A stretch of DNA of 64,000 nt from Planococcus versutus (GCF_001186155.3 NZ_CP016540.2:2458001-2522000); one strand, 5' to 3'; counted from the first letter of the stretch, positions 36,505 to 44,947 are shown. The notes: generated by a model from the sequence alone, not told the origin. A program made the numbers and translations.

Positions 36505-36576
36505 GTGAAGAACCTCTTCCTGAAAAAGTATGAAGGAGTTGACTAGCGACGTAGCAGTGACTTTTTACCTGTATTA

Positions 36577-36623
36577 AGTTTATCGTTTAATTAACTAAAA
36601 ATACAGATAACTTAAAAAAATAC
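36577..36623 (-). promoter_or_regulatory. Promoter of FemAB-FemAB-DegT operon with shared box (site E)
   Basis: Minus strand -10 TAAACT (36577-36582), ATCTGT at 36603-36608 21 bp upstream within AAGTTATCTGTATTTTTAG. The outer AATCT half is weaker (TTTAAG) than in sites A and B. Confidence 0.5.
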
Positions 36624-36638
36624 ATATCTTCTTTATTG

Positions 36639-37583
36639 CTATTCATGAAAAACAGCTAGCGGTAATAACGCACTCACGATGTATTGACCAGCATCGACAA
36701 TTTCAGAAATCTTCAAGTCAACACAAGCACTTGATAATAAGTAAGCATCTTTGGGGTCAAGAGCGTACGTGCTCGAAATGTGCTCAACCATCGCGCGAAT
36801 AGCATCACGCGAAGCTTCCATTAAATCAGGACCCACACCGGTTGTTCCGTAAAAGCCTTTATGGTCAACTTTTGGAGTCAAGGCACCCGCTGTTTGGAAT
36901 TGTGGTGCTGGAATTGTTTTGCCTTTAATCAATCGGAATTTTAATGATGCGTGTGCCGAACATTCGACGGCACTGACGCAAACTTCACCGTCTCCTTGTG
37001 CCGCATGAGCGTCTCCGCAACTAAACATGGCACCGGCTACTTGCACAGGTAAATACAATTTCGTGCCAACAGTCAAGTGACGCGTGTCCATATTGCCGCC
37101 GAATGTGCCCGGTGGCATAATTACTTGCCCTTCTGCTTTTTCTGGTCCTACACCCATTGTGCCTAAAAAAGGAGTAATGGGGACTTTGATGGTATCCGTA
37201 AAATGAATAAATTCACCATCGCTCAAATCAAATATGCGCAAATAGGCATCTGGAAATTCGTCTGGTAACAAGCCCAGTCCTGGCAAAATCGACATCCATC
37301 CCCAGCTGCCTGTCACCAAATCTACCATTTCGACTTCCAACGTATCTCCTGGTTGGGCGCCTCGAATTTCAACGGGTCCAGCAAGCGGATAAACTCTTGC
37401 CCAATCAAGCGTTTCGATATCTTTTGTTGTGGAGTTTTCATCAAATTGATCATCTGCTACTTCTCGCGTGAAGAAATCCACTTGGTCTCCACTGTCGATC
37501 GTTAGCACCGGTTGCGGATCTTTTTCCCATGTGTAATGAACGCGGTCTTCTGGAAATGTATGCGTCTTGGACAAAGTGTTCAT
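36639..37583 (-). CDS. Acetamidase/formamidase family protein
   Basis: 314 residues of the FmdA/AmdA family, which hydrolyse formamide or acetamide to ammonia and the acid. Seen: an N-terminal beta-rich part, GDTLEVEMVDL, MPPGTFGGNMDTRHL and FSCGDAHAAQGDGEVC, the metal-site segment of the family. It follows the amidase gene by 55 bp with a hairpin between them; both act on amides, so a shared nitrogen-scavenging role is plausible. Confidence 0.87.
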   Translation of the reverse strand: MNTLSKTHTFPEDRVHYTWEKDPQPVLTIDSGDQVDFFTREVADDQFDENSTTKDIETLDWARVYPLAGPVEIRGAQPGDTLEVEMVDLVTGSWGWMSILPGLGLLPDEFPDAYLRIFDLSDGEFIHFTDTIKVPITPFLGTMGVGPEKAEGQVIMPPGTFGGNMDTRHLTVGTKLYLPVQVAGAMFSCGDAHAAQGDGEVCVSAVECSAHASLKFRLIKGKTIPAPQFQTAGALTPKVDHKGFYGTTGVGPDLMEASRDAIRAMVEHISSTYALDPKDAYLLSSACVDLKISEIVDAGQYIVSALLPLAVFHE

Positions 37584-37611
37584 CCTCTCTCATTTGGTTT
37601 TTCATAAAACA

Positions 37612-37636
37612 AAGAAAGCGCTTACTGCGCTTTCCG
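37612..37636 (-). terminator. Hairpin between amidase and acetamidase genes
   Basis: GAAAGCGC/GCGCTTTC stem followed on the minus strand by TTTG; it may attenuate rather than stop transcription into the acetamidase gene, whose ribosome site lies shortly after. Confidence 0.55.
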
Positions 37637-37638
37637 TT

Positions 37639-39054
37639 TCAACTTATTAAATCAGGTTTTTGCCCTTTCATAAGTTCTAACTTTTCTATTGCATACGCAA
37701 CATTCAATACTTTTTCTTCTTGGAACGCAGGCCCCATAATTTGCAGACCTACTGGCAAGCCGTCTTTAACGCCGCACGGAATGCTTAATGCAGGTAGACC
37801 CGTCAAGTTTCCAGGGCCTGTGAACCGAATCACTTCATCTAAAAAGCTTAGCGATTTGCCGTTAATATCAACGACGCTGTCTCCTATAGCTGAAGGCAAA
37901 AACGGCAATGTCGGAGAAATTAAAACATCTACTTTTTCAAAAGCTGCTGCAAACTCTAGATTTAATTTGCGTCTAATTTGTTGCGCTTGTACATAATCCA
38001 CACCTGACATCAACTCGCCTACTTCAAGTAAAAAGCGAACATCTTCTCCAAATTTCTCTGGTTGTTTTATGAGATTGTCATGATGAATGGCACTTGCTTC
38101 TGTCGTGATCGTCACGAGTTCAGCAAATTCGGCTTGTGCTAGAGATGGAATTTTAACCGGTTCAATCCGTGCACCTAGTTTTTCTAATTGGTGCAACGCA
38201 TGTTGTACAGCTTCATTGACGCGATTGTCTACATTATTAAAGAAATAACGTTCTTCAATACCGATGACCATGCCTTTCACGTCTTCAGTTAACTGACCAG
38301 AATAGTTTTGAGTGGGTCGGTCGACAGAACTTGGATCTTTTGGATCGTATCCGCCGAGCATTTCTAACAATAACGCAGCGTCAAAAACTGTTTTGGTCAT
38401 GGGGCCAATGTGATCGAGACTCCACGCGAGTGGAAAACAACCGTATTTACTAATGCGGCCATGCGTCGGTTTTAGTCCGATAATGCCACAACTCGCTGCT
38501 GGAATTCGAATCGACCCACCCGTATCTGTGCCAAGCGACGCAATCGTCATATTCGCAGCGACTGCAGCACCTGATCCACCACTCGAACCACCTGGAATTT
38601 TGGTGAGGTCCCACGGGTTTTTGCAAGCGCCGTAATGCGGATTGGTTGTTGTCGCTCCCCACGCATATTCATGCATATTCAGCTTGCCATGAAATGTCAC
38701 ACCTGCCATTTTCAGTTTCGAAACTACCGTAGCATCATAGGTGGGAACGAAGTTTTTATGAATTTCCGAACCCATAGTTGCTGGTTCGTCTTTAAAATAC
38801 ATGATGTCTTTTAACGCCATTGGAATGCCGTGTAAAAAGCCACGGTAATTTCCGCTTTGAATTTCTTGCTCTGCTTGTCTTGCAGATTCCATTGCTTCGT
38901 CTTTTTGCATGCGAATAAAAGCGTTAATGTTCTCATCATACGCGTCCATGTTCGCCAATACTGCGCTTGTTACTTCTACGGGTGACACTTGTTTATCACG
39001 TAATTTGGGTGCTAATTCTCCAATTGATTGTGCGGCTAAATCGTTCGTCATCAT
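37639..39054 (-). CDS. Amidase (GatA/AtzE-type amidase signature)
   Basis: 471 residues. The Ser-cisSer-Lys triad is visible: Lys82 in MALKDIMY, Ser157 in PGGSSGGSGAAVAA and Ser181 in TDTGGSIRIPA. Length and motifs fit both GatA and small-molecule amidases; a full gatCAB set is not nearby, so I favour a catabolic amidase. Its ATG overlaps the stop of the 58-aa ORF upstream (ATGA), which points to translational coupling and a two-subunit enzyme like AtzE/AtzG. Acetamidase gene follows. Confidence 0.87.
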   Translation of the reverse strand: MMTNDLAAQSIGELAPKLRDKQVSPVEVTSAVLANMDAYDENINAFIRMQKDEAMESARQAEQEIQSGNYRGFLHGIPMALKDIMYFKDEPATMGSEIHKNFVPTYDATVVSKLKMAGVTFHGKLNMHEYAWGATTTNPHYGACKNPWDLTKIPGGSSGGSGAAVAANMTIASLGTDTGGSIRIPAASCGIIGLKPTHGRISKYGCFPLAWSLDHIGPMTKTVFDAALLLEMLGGYDPKDPSSVDRPTQNYSGQLTEDVKGMVIGIEERYFFNNVDNRVNEAVQHALHQLEKLGARIEPVKIPSLAQAEFAELVTITTEASAIHHDNLIKQPEKFGEDVRFLLEVGELMSGVDYVQAQQIRRKLNLEFAAAFEKVDVLISPTLPFLPSAIGDSVVDINGKSLSFLDEVIRFTGPGNLTGLPALSIPCGVKDGLPVGLQIMGPAFQEEKVLNVAYAIEKLELMKGQKPDLIS

Positions 39055-39227
39055 CGCTCACCTCCAGGAACATGCGTCAATGCCATGTCAAAATCCTTTA
39101 GTTGCGAATTGTCTACCGTGTCTCGCAACTTCTGCACGGCTTGCATTTGTTGTGTCAACATTTCTTGATGCGCTTCGGGTACTTGAATTCCACGTTTTTC
39201 TAAAATCTTGTGAATGCCTTCTGCCAT
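39051..39227 (-). CDS. Small AtzG/GatC-like subunit upstream of amidase
   Basis: A 58-residue ORF: starts at ATG 39227 after GGAGGGACTTTCT and ends at TGA overlapping the amidase start. It is largely helical with an early GIQVPEAHQEMLTQQM segment and a late LKDFDMALTHVPGG tail, which resembles the GatC/AtzG pattern of a helix pair followed by a strand that threads along the amidase. No catalytic residues are expected. The family call is by pattern and position only. Confidence 0.65.
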   Translation of the reverse strand: MAEGIHKILEKRGIQVPEAHQEMLTQQMQAVQKLRDTVDNSQLKDFDMALTHVPGGER

Positions 39228-39339
39228 AGAAAGTCCCTCCAGTTTAATGATTTTAAAACGTCTGAGAATCTAAGCTGTCTATCCCTAGTTTAGCATAGTT
39301 TACAGATAGCTCAGACTTTTTAGTCGGATTTTATAAAAC

Positions 39340-39388
39340 GAAAACCCTGTCCGTCAAGAAGTTGTCTTGACGGACAGGGTTGTTTTGG
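39340..39388 (-). terminator. Terminator after the YlmA-like gene
   Basis: 17-bp perfect stem AACCCTGTCCGTCAAGA/TCTTGACGGACAGGGTT with A- and T-runs. It separates the nuclease-ABC operon from the amidase operon; the 110 bp to its left must hold the amidase promoter (TGCTAAACT -10 on the minus strand at 39288-39296). Confidence 0.78.
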
Positions 39389-39500
39389 GAAAAGAACGCG
39401 ACTAGCGTTTTTCTGCATGGTTTCTCTTACCTAGAAATTCTTTGAACTCGTATATGATTAGCTCTAAGCAAATTTCACTTAAAATCTGGCACTTACTCAT

Positions 39501-40298
39501 TCATTCTTTTTCACTTCTAATTTTTGATAGTAACGGACGACCCTCTTTCCACGTCACATTTACCGGAAGTTCAAAAAATGCGGTAAGCTGTTTGCTAGTA
39601 ACGAGTTTTTCCGTATCTCCAGAAGCGAAAACGCGACCCGCTTTCAACAATAAGGTTTTATTGAATTCCGGTAAAATTTCTTCGATATGATGCGTGACGT
39701 AAATGATTGTGGGACTGTGTGCCTTTTTGGCAATGGTGGCGATCGACTCGAGCAATTCTTCTCGTGCAATAAAATCCAGTCCCGCTGTGGGTTCATCGAG
39801 AATAAGCAGTTTGGGGTCTGCCATTAACGCACGTCCAATCAATACACGTTGCTTTTCACCTTGTGACAGCGAATGGTAATGTCGATTCGCATACTCCAAA
39901 CACCCAAGTTCACGAAGAATGTGGATCCCTTTTTGGTCAAGCTCTGCGGTTGTTTCTTGATGCAACCCGAAAGACGCAAATGCACCGCTCAACACCACTT
40001 CATATGCATTGTCAGTAGCCGGCAATTTTTGTTGAATTAATGCAGACACAAACCCAATTTGACTGCGCAATTTCTCTGCTAAATACGTTTTGCCAAATTC
40101 CATGCCGAGTACAGTTGCTTTCCCTTGTGTTGGGAAAAAATAGCCATTGATTAAATTGAGCAGAGACGTTTTTCCAGCACCGTTCAAGCCGTATAACACC
40201 CAATGCTCGCCTTCTTGTATTTGCCAATCCACACCATCTAATAGCAGCTTTTCATCTCTTCTACGCGTAACTCTTTCAAGTTCTAAAATCACCGTCAT
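39501..40298 (-). CDS. ylmA: ABC-type ATPase, YlmA/ModF-like
   Basis: 265 residues with Walker A GLNGAGKTS, signature LSQGEKQRVLIGRALM, Walker B LLILDEPTAGLD and a switch His (VTHH). It has no membrane partner gene next to it, which is usual for B. subtilis YlmA; ModF-type molybdate proteins look alike. Its start ATG overlaps the stop of the protease-nuclease gene (ATGA), so the two are translationally coupled, an association I would not expect for YlmA. Confidence 0.82.
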   Translation of the reverse strand: MTVILELERVTRRRDEKLLLDGVDWQIQEGEHWVLYGLNGAGKTSLLNLINGYFFPTQGKATVLGMEFGKTYLAEKLRSQIGFVSALIQQKLPATDNAYEVVLSGAFASFGLHQETTAELDQKGIHILRELGCLEYANRHYHSLSQGEKQRVLIGRALMADPKLLILDEPTAGLDFIAREELLESIATIAKKAHSPTIIYVTHHIEEILPEFNKTLLLKAGRVFASGDTEKLVTSKQLTAFFELPVNVTWKEGRPLLSKIRSEKE

Positions 40299-42040
40299 AA
40301 AGAAAGATCTCCTGATTTTTGAACTCGCGCGACTTGTCCTTTTGCTAATGGATCGGCTTGTCTTAGTTCGCCAAAATCCAGCCCAGTCAACTTTTCAATT
40401 TTTGTGATTGGCACTTGATACGTTTCAAATTGGCCATACACAAACTCCAAATCGCCACCTATCAAATCTTCTTGTGTTTGTAAGTAAGCCGTAGCTGACA
40501 TTTTCTCTCCATCTTTTACCATGACTGCTACTTTCCAAAACTGATTTGGAATTTGCGCACCTCGGTAAACACGATCACTGTCACCGAATACGGGCCCTGT
40601 GAATAGAGACACTTTCATATTGTAATCACGCGCGTTATCAAGTAAATAATCTTCTAAATCAAGCCATACTTTTTGATTGAAGTTCTTATGTTGTGGTGAA
40701 CTATTGGTAAAATGGAACGTATGCTCATTGGCTCTTACCGCATCGATGCCCCAGTTTGGATCGCGGCGCCGCACAAGATGCCCTCGATCAATATCATTTG
40801 ATTTATAAAATTCGTTCCCCAGTTGGTAGGCTTGGTCAATACGCGGATCAAAATACCAACGGTCGTTGCTGCGCTTAACGTCTATGAGCTGATTGCCATC
40901 GATGTTGACCGCCGTGAAAAAAGCGAGACGACGCGACTTGCTCATCGCAATCGAAAAATGAGTGTAATCCAGCACGACGTTGCCGTCTGCTGTTTTCGCA
41001 ACATCTTCCATCATCGTGTCACTTAAAGTTGGCAACGGCACAGTAAATCGACTGCCTAAAAAGACGCGGTCATATCCCGTTGCATCGGCATACCAATTTG
41101 CATCCAACACGCCAACTTCCATCGGCGGCGCCATCGTCCCTGGCATAACGACTGCCAGTAATTGATCTACTTGCTTGCGCGACGCTTCTTTTTCTAAGCT
41201 GCTCCGTTTTTCACCCACGTATTGAATGATCGAACTGATGCGAATGCCTTCGTTTGCAATCCAGACCTTGTTGTCATTTGGATCTGGAATTCCGGCGTGA
41301 TGCAGCGCCACAACCATCCATTGATCATTGAAAACGGGTGAGCCCGATGACCCGGGTTCCGTGTCACTAACGTACTGAACAAAATCAGATGATATGAATT
41401 TCACTTCGTTTTCACGGATAGTGATGGCTTTAGGTCCACCATTTGGGTGTTGGATGATGCTAACATACTCGCCTTCTAAAATTTTCCCCGGTTTTGGAAG
41501 TAACGGCAAGTAGCCAAAATCCGAAATGGCAACCGCATTGGAGTTATTGGGTTCAATCGCAACAAGCGTGAAATCGAGTGCTTTATCAGTCATAAACAAA
41601 AGATCAGGGTCGAGTCGGAAGCTAATCACTTCAAGTGGCATAAAATCGACATCATCTTGGTAATTAAATTCAGCTACCGCGTACATCGCGGATTCTGCTG
41701 TTTCTAAAACATGATTGTTTGTCAGCAACAAATTAGGAGCCACAAGAAACCCGGTACCATAGCCTTCGAGTTGCCCCGTGCGTCCTCGAATGGCAATGCG
41801 GCATACCGCTTTGCTGACATCAAGTCCAGCTTGCAAATACGCGATAGGAAACAAATCACTTTTGTTGATAATGCGTTCAACCGCTAAATTGTCGTGTTGA
41901 TTGATAATGCTCGACCGCGTTATCATTTTTTCTTGTAACGCCACTGCTTGGTCTTCTGCTTTGCGTTCTTTTTCAAATGCCAAGTAGCGGTGCAGCGCAT
42001 CTTGTTGAATTTGTTCCATACTGTTGACCACATCGTTCAA
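40295..42040 (-). CDS. Trypsin-like protease fused to DNA/RNA non-specific endonuclease
   Basis: 581 residues in one frame. Residues 75-275 form a trypsin-like serine protease: His110 in LLLTNNHVLE, Asp156 in KALDFTLV, Ser233 in PGSSGSPVF. Residues 310-565 form a NucA-type beta-beta-alpha-metal nuclease: DRGHLVRRRD (His421) and FTNSSPQHKNFNQKVW with metal-binding Asn455. The first 70 residues are charged and helical. There is no signal peptide, so both activities would be cytoplasmic unless exported otherwise. It overlaps the ABC gene by 4 bp. Function is unknown; a conflict/defence effector or a damage-response enzyme are options. Confidence 0.82.
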   Translation of the reverse strand: MNDVVNSMEQIQQDALHRYLAFEKERKAEDQAVALQEKMITRSSIINQHDNLAVERIINKSDLFPIAYLQAGLDVSKAVCRIAIRGRTGQLEGYGTGFLVAPNLLLTNNHVLETAESAMYAVAEFNYQDDVDFMPLEVISFRLDPDLLFMTDKALDFTLVAIEPNNSNAVAISDFGYLPLLPKPGKILEGEYVSIIQHPNGGPKAITIRENEVKFISSDFVQYVSDTEPGSSGSPVFNDQWMVVALHHAGIPDPNDNKVWIANEGIRISSIIQYVGEKRSSLEKEASRKQVDQLLAVVMPGTMAPPMEVGVLDANWYADATGYDRVFLGSRFTVPLPTLSDTMMEDVAKTADGNVVLDYTHFSIAMSKSRRLAFFTAVNIDGNQLIDVKRSNDRWYFDPRIDQAYQLGNEFYKSNDIDRGHLVRRRDPNWGIDAVRANEHTFHFTNSSPQHKNFNQKVWLDLEDYLLDNARDYNMKVSLFTGPVFGDSDRVYRGAQIPNQFWKVAVMVKDGEKMSATAYLQTQEDLIGGDLEFVYGQFETYQVPITKIEKLTGLDFGELRQADPLAKGQVARVQKSGDLSL

Positions 42041-42135
42041 CTCCTCTCGATGAATTAAAGCTTGTTTTATTTTGCATTAAAAATTAACTATTCTAATAAT
42101 TACCTTTAAGAAAAGTTTATCACAATTAATGAAAT

Positions 42136-42170
42136 AAAACCCCTTTCGCAGAACGGAAAGGGGTTTCTTC
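42136..42170 (-). terminator. Terminator of the 96-aa gene
   Basis: AAACCCCTTTC/GAAAGGGGTTT hairpin just past the stop at 42177. Confidence 0.7.
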
Positions 42171-42176
42171 TAGTGA

Positions 42177-42467
42177 TCAACGTGACCAATTTTTGTTGTC
42201 GTTTTTGATAACGGTTTTTTCACCTGTTTTTACATCGCGAATGACTTTGTCTTCAGTCGGAACATCGCCTGCACCTTCGTCGGGAGTGTTTTGAAAATCC
42301 GTTTTTGTGTCCGTGTTGTCGTGCGCTTCGTTTTTTCCAGACGATTCCCACGCTTCGTCGCCACCGCTCAACATCTCGCTCGTTTTTTCAAGAATTTTAT
42401 CAGCAGTCGATTTGTTATCGTCTTTTTGGTGATCCATGTTTCTTCCTTGTGGATTGTTTTTTGTCAT
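42177..42467 (-). CDS. Hydrophilic small protein, function unknown
   Basis: 96 residues, very rich in Asp, Glu, Lys and Asn, without hydrophobic core; probably disordered. Starts at ATG 42467 after GGAGGGATTCACG and has its own terminator, so it is likely expressed. Composition resembles small stress-type hydrophilic proteins of Bacillales, but I recognise no family. Confidence 0.6.
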   Translation of the reverse strand: MTKNNPQGRNMDHQKDDNKSTADKILEKTSEMLSGGDEAWESSGKNEAHDNTDTKTDFQNTPDEGAGDVPTEDKVIRDVKTGEKTVIKNDNKNWSR

Positions 42468-42573
42468 CGTGAATCCCTCCATTGGTTTAGTTGATATCCT
42501 TTACCCTGTGTGAAGCAAAATAATCTTTTGAATAAGCAAAGGGGATGTGCGCAATTTCGTGAAAATGGGAGTG

Positions 42574-42666
42574 GGACAGTATTTTCCGGATTCGGACAGT
42601 ATCTTGTCTCAAACGGACAGTATTCTTACCAGTTTGGACAGTATTCAAACCGATCCGGACAGTATT
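42574..42666. repeat. GGACAGTAT array 1 (five units, 20-21 bp period)
   Basis: GGACAGTAT begins at 42574, 42594, 42615, 42636 and 42657. The 9-base core is unchanged in all five units; the 11-12 bases between cores vary. Confidence 0.9.
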
Positions 42667-42717
42667 CCCAGGTTCTCCCACAAATAAGTTTACAACCGCA
42701 TTAGATGCCCAAACCCA

Positions 42718-42741
42718 GGAAAGCGCGAGTTCGCGCTTTCC
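42718..42741. repeat. GC-rich hairpin between the two arrays
   Basis: GGAAAGCGCGA/TCGCGCTTTCC, a perfect 11-bp stem with a two-base loop and no T-run. It may be a remnant terminator or a protein-binding palindrome. Confidence 0.6.
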
Positions 42742-42767
42742 GCTAGAAGAGCTTCTTTTCAGCACTT

Positions 42768-42860
42768 GGACAGTATTTTCGGGATTCGGACAGTATCTTG
42801 TCTCAAACGGACAGTATTCTTACCAAGTTGGATAGTATTTAAGCTGATTCAGACAGTATT
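42768..42860. repeat. GGACAGTAT array 2 (five units)
   Basis: Cores begin at 42768, 42788, 42809, 42830 and 42851, each exactly 194 bp from its counterpart in array 1. Units 4 and 5 have single changes (GGATAGTAT, AGACAGTAT). The sequence after both arrays (CCCAGGTTYTCCCAC) is also duplicated. Confidence 0.88.
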
Positions 42861-42965
42861 CCCAGGTTTTCCCACGAATAAGTTCAAAATTAAGATGATT
42901 AATGTTCAGGGATACGGGGTAAACTAGAAGTTCAATCGACTTTACATAAAAAGGAGCTATGCTTA

Positions 42966-43790
42966 ATGGATTTTATTACGTTGAATAATGGACTAAAAAT
43001 GCCGCAGCTGGGCTTTGGCGTGTGGCAAGTGGAAAATGACGAGGCGACGCAAGTTGTTGCAAAAGCGCTGGAGACGGGTTATACGTCGATCGATACAGCG
43101 ATGATTTACACAAATGAAATTGGTGTAGGACGTGCGTTGAAAGATGCAAAAGTGCCTCGCGAAGATTTGTTTATTACGACAAAAGTGTGGAATACGGACC
43201 AAGGGTATGACAATACGTTGCGGGCATTTGATGAAAGTCTTGAGCGTTTGGGTCTTGACTATGTGGATTTGTATTTGATTCATTGGCCGACCCCTGAATT
43301 TGATGACTATGTTGACACGTATAAAGCGTTAGAAAAACTGTACAAAGACGGTCGCGTAAAAGCGATTGGCGTTTGTAATTTTGAAATTGAACATTTGCAG
43401 CGTTTGCTAGACGAATGCGAGGTTCCACCTGTATTGAACCAAGTGGAATGCCATCCTTACTTGGCGCAAAAGAGCTTGAAGGAATTTTGTGCCAAGCATG
43501 ATATTTACGTGGAAGCGTGGAGTCCGCTTGAACAAGGTGGAGACGTATTGAAAGATCCGACCGTTCTTAAAATTGCTGAGTCGAAAGAAAAGTCACCAGC
43601 TCAAGTTGTCTTGCGCTGGCATTTGCAAAACAACACAATTGCGATTCCAAAGTCGGTTACTCCGTCACGCATCGAAGAAAACTTTGATGTCTTCGATTTT
43701 GAGTTGACCGAAGACGAAATGGAATCCATCAACGCTTTAAATAAAGAAAAAAGAAACGGACCGCACCCGAATGAAATGAACTCGCGTTAA
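42966..43790 (+). CDS. Aldo/keto reductase
   Basis: 274 residues, AKR family: NDEATQVVAKALETGY, GYTSIDTAMIYTNE with catalytic Asp and Tyr, LFITTKVWN with Lys, YVDLYLIHWP with His, and the late IPKSVTPSRIEENFDVFDF that binds NADPH. Similar to B. subtilis YvgN/YtbE, which reduce methylglyoxal and other aldehydes. Starts at ATG 42966 after AAAAGGAGCT; terminator follows. Substrate not predictable. Confidence 0.9.
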   Translation: MDFITLNNGLKMPQLGFGVWQVENDEATQVVAKALETGYTSIDTAMIYTNEIGVGRALKDAKVPREDLFITTKVWNTDQGYDNTLRAFDESLERLGLDYVDLYLIHWPTPEFDDYVDTYKALEKLYKDGRVKAIGVCNFEIEHLQRLLDECEVPPVLNQVECHPYLAQKSLKEFCAKHDIYVEAWSPLEQGGDVLKDPTVLKIAESKEKSPAQVVLRWHLQNNTIAIPKSVTPSRIEENFDVFDFELTEDEMESINALNKEKRNGPHPNEMNSR

Positions 43791-43799
43791 TGTTGGCAA

Positions 43800-43838
43800 G
43801 CCGCTCTTTTTGACTTTAAAAGAGCGGCTTTTTGTTTT
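43800..43838 (+). terminator. Terminator of aldo/keto reductase gene
   Basis: GCCGCTCTTTT/AAAAGAGCGGC hairpin and T-run ten bases past the stop. Confidence 0.78.
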
Positions 43839-43873
43839 TGATATAGTGAATTTTATGAAAAGAGGCGAAGCTC

Positions 43874-44272
43874 GTGAGACACCTTGTTGCACTTGTGGTT
43901 AAGTTTGTACTGATTGCTGTTGTTTTGTCCGTTATTCTAAGCTTGATGTTCCACGTATCCATTGTTAATGCGTTGCTGATCAGCTTGTCTTTAACTCCGT
44001 TGTCTTATGTAGTGGGCGACTTGCTGATTTTTTTAAATGCTGGCAGTCCCAGAAACCAAAAAACGCGCAACAGCATTGCCGTTTTTGTTGATTTTGTGAT
44101 GACGTTCTTATTCATCTGGTTAATTGGCTGGTTGCTAACAGGTGACAATTTCGCGATGGTGACACCTGCATTAATTTCAGCCGTAGTGCTCGCGGGTGGC
44201 GAATGGTTCTTCCACCTATTTGTTGACCGGTATGTGGTGCCCAATTACAACAACTTGAGAGCACATCAATAA
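43874..44272 (+). CDS. DUF2512 (YndM-like) membrane protein, GTG start
   Basis: 132 residues with four hydrophobic segments; [19 protein letters not shown] at the start and a late GEWFFHLFVDRYVVPN fit the DUF2512 family of Bacillales. Starts at GTG 43874 after AGAGGCGA. No biochemical role is known for the family. Confidence 0.72.
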   Translation: MRHLVALVVKFVLIAVVLSVILSLMFHVSIVNALLISLSLTPLSYVVGDLLIFLNAGSPRNQKTRNSIAVFVDFVMTFLFIWLIGWLLTGDNFAMVTPALISAVVLAGGEWFFHLFVDRYVVPNYNNLRAHQ

Positions 44273-44280
44273 TAATGCAT

Positions 44281-44316
44281 AAAAAAAGGCGTTCCTGGTT
44301 AAGGACGCCTTTTTGT
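44281..44316. terminator. Bidirectional terminator
   Basis: AAAAAGGCGTTCCT/AAGGACGCCTTTTT hairpin between convergent genes ending at 44272 and 44317. Confidence 0.75.
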
Positions 44317-44844
44317 TTACCTAAAATGTTGTTCCACAAATTCCTGTTCTTGTTCAGCACTCATTAATCCTGTAGCTCTTCCGATAGTTCCATTGTGCCA
44401 ATCCCAGATGGTGTTGTGAACAGTTACAGCGTTGGAGAAGTTGCCTTCTTGCCACTTTGCTAATGTCGATTCATAAAAGTCTGCGTGTTCGTAATGATCT
44501 GCGTTTTCTTGAACAATCAGTAATAGGGATTCGATGTTCACAGGACTCATCTCGATCACACCCCTCTTTTTAGTCGCAATGATTTTTTGGTGTGTCATTT
44601 GGTGCATGTAGATTTGTAGTGTAACTTCTTTCATATCTGCGTCTTTGTCATTCCATTCACCGTCTTGTGCTACTGTTTGTTGTTCTGCTGAAGTCTCACT
44701 ATCGTCGTGCTTTGCGATTTCTTTGGCCACTTTTGTGATGGCGCTCTCTCCTGCGGCATTTTGCGTAATGAAATAATAACCGCCGGCAACAAGCAATGCC
44801 AGTACACCTATAGTCACTACGATTGTTTTGATTAGTGATTTCAT
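44317..44844 (-). CDS. Membrane-anchored protein, possibly DUF6241
   Basis: 175 residues: N-terminal hydrophobic segment (5-25), a charged linker, then a helical domain with QIYMHQMTHQKIIA and VHNTIWDWHNGTIGRATGLM. It recalls a Bacillales family labelled DUF6241 (recollection, unverified). Most of it should be outside the membrane. Ribosome site AAGGAGCTG precedes ATG 44844. Confidence 0.55.
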   Translation of the reverse strand: MKSLIKTIVVTIGVLALLVAGGYYFITQNAAGESAITKVAKEIAKHDDSETSAEQQTVAQDGEWNDKDADMKEVTLQIYMHQMTHQKIIATKKRGVIEMSPVNIESLLLIVQENADHYEHADFYESTLAKWQEGNFSNAVTVHNTIWDWHNGTIGRATGLMSAEQEQEFVEQHFR

Positions 44845-44947
44845 GTTTTACAGCTCCTTGGGTTAGTCTTTTTACACACGACCATACTCCTATTTTAGTA
44901 TGGAGGATATGAAAGTTGCTTTCAACCCTTTCTTTCGGACGCTGGTC

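Larger units (their letters stand above)
42468..42965. other. 498-bp intergenic region with two phased repeat arrays
   Basis: Apart from the two GGACAGTAT arrays and the hairpin between them, I see only the aldo/keto reductase ribosome site (AAAAGGAGCT, 42949-42958) and a plausible promoter for each flanking gene. ORFs that cross this region follow the repeats and have no ribosome site. Confidence 0.6.

Noticed and set aside
37529..37996. 155-aa plus-strand ORF
   Set aside because: Antisense to amidase and acetamidase genes; both have clear motifs on the minus strand.
39501..42040. Complete ABC transporter operon
   Set aside because: The ATPase has no permease or binding-protein gene beside it; the upstream gene is a protease-nuclease.
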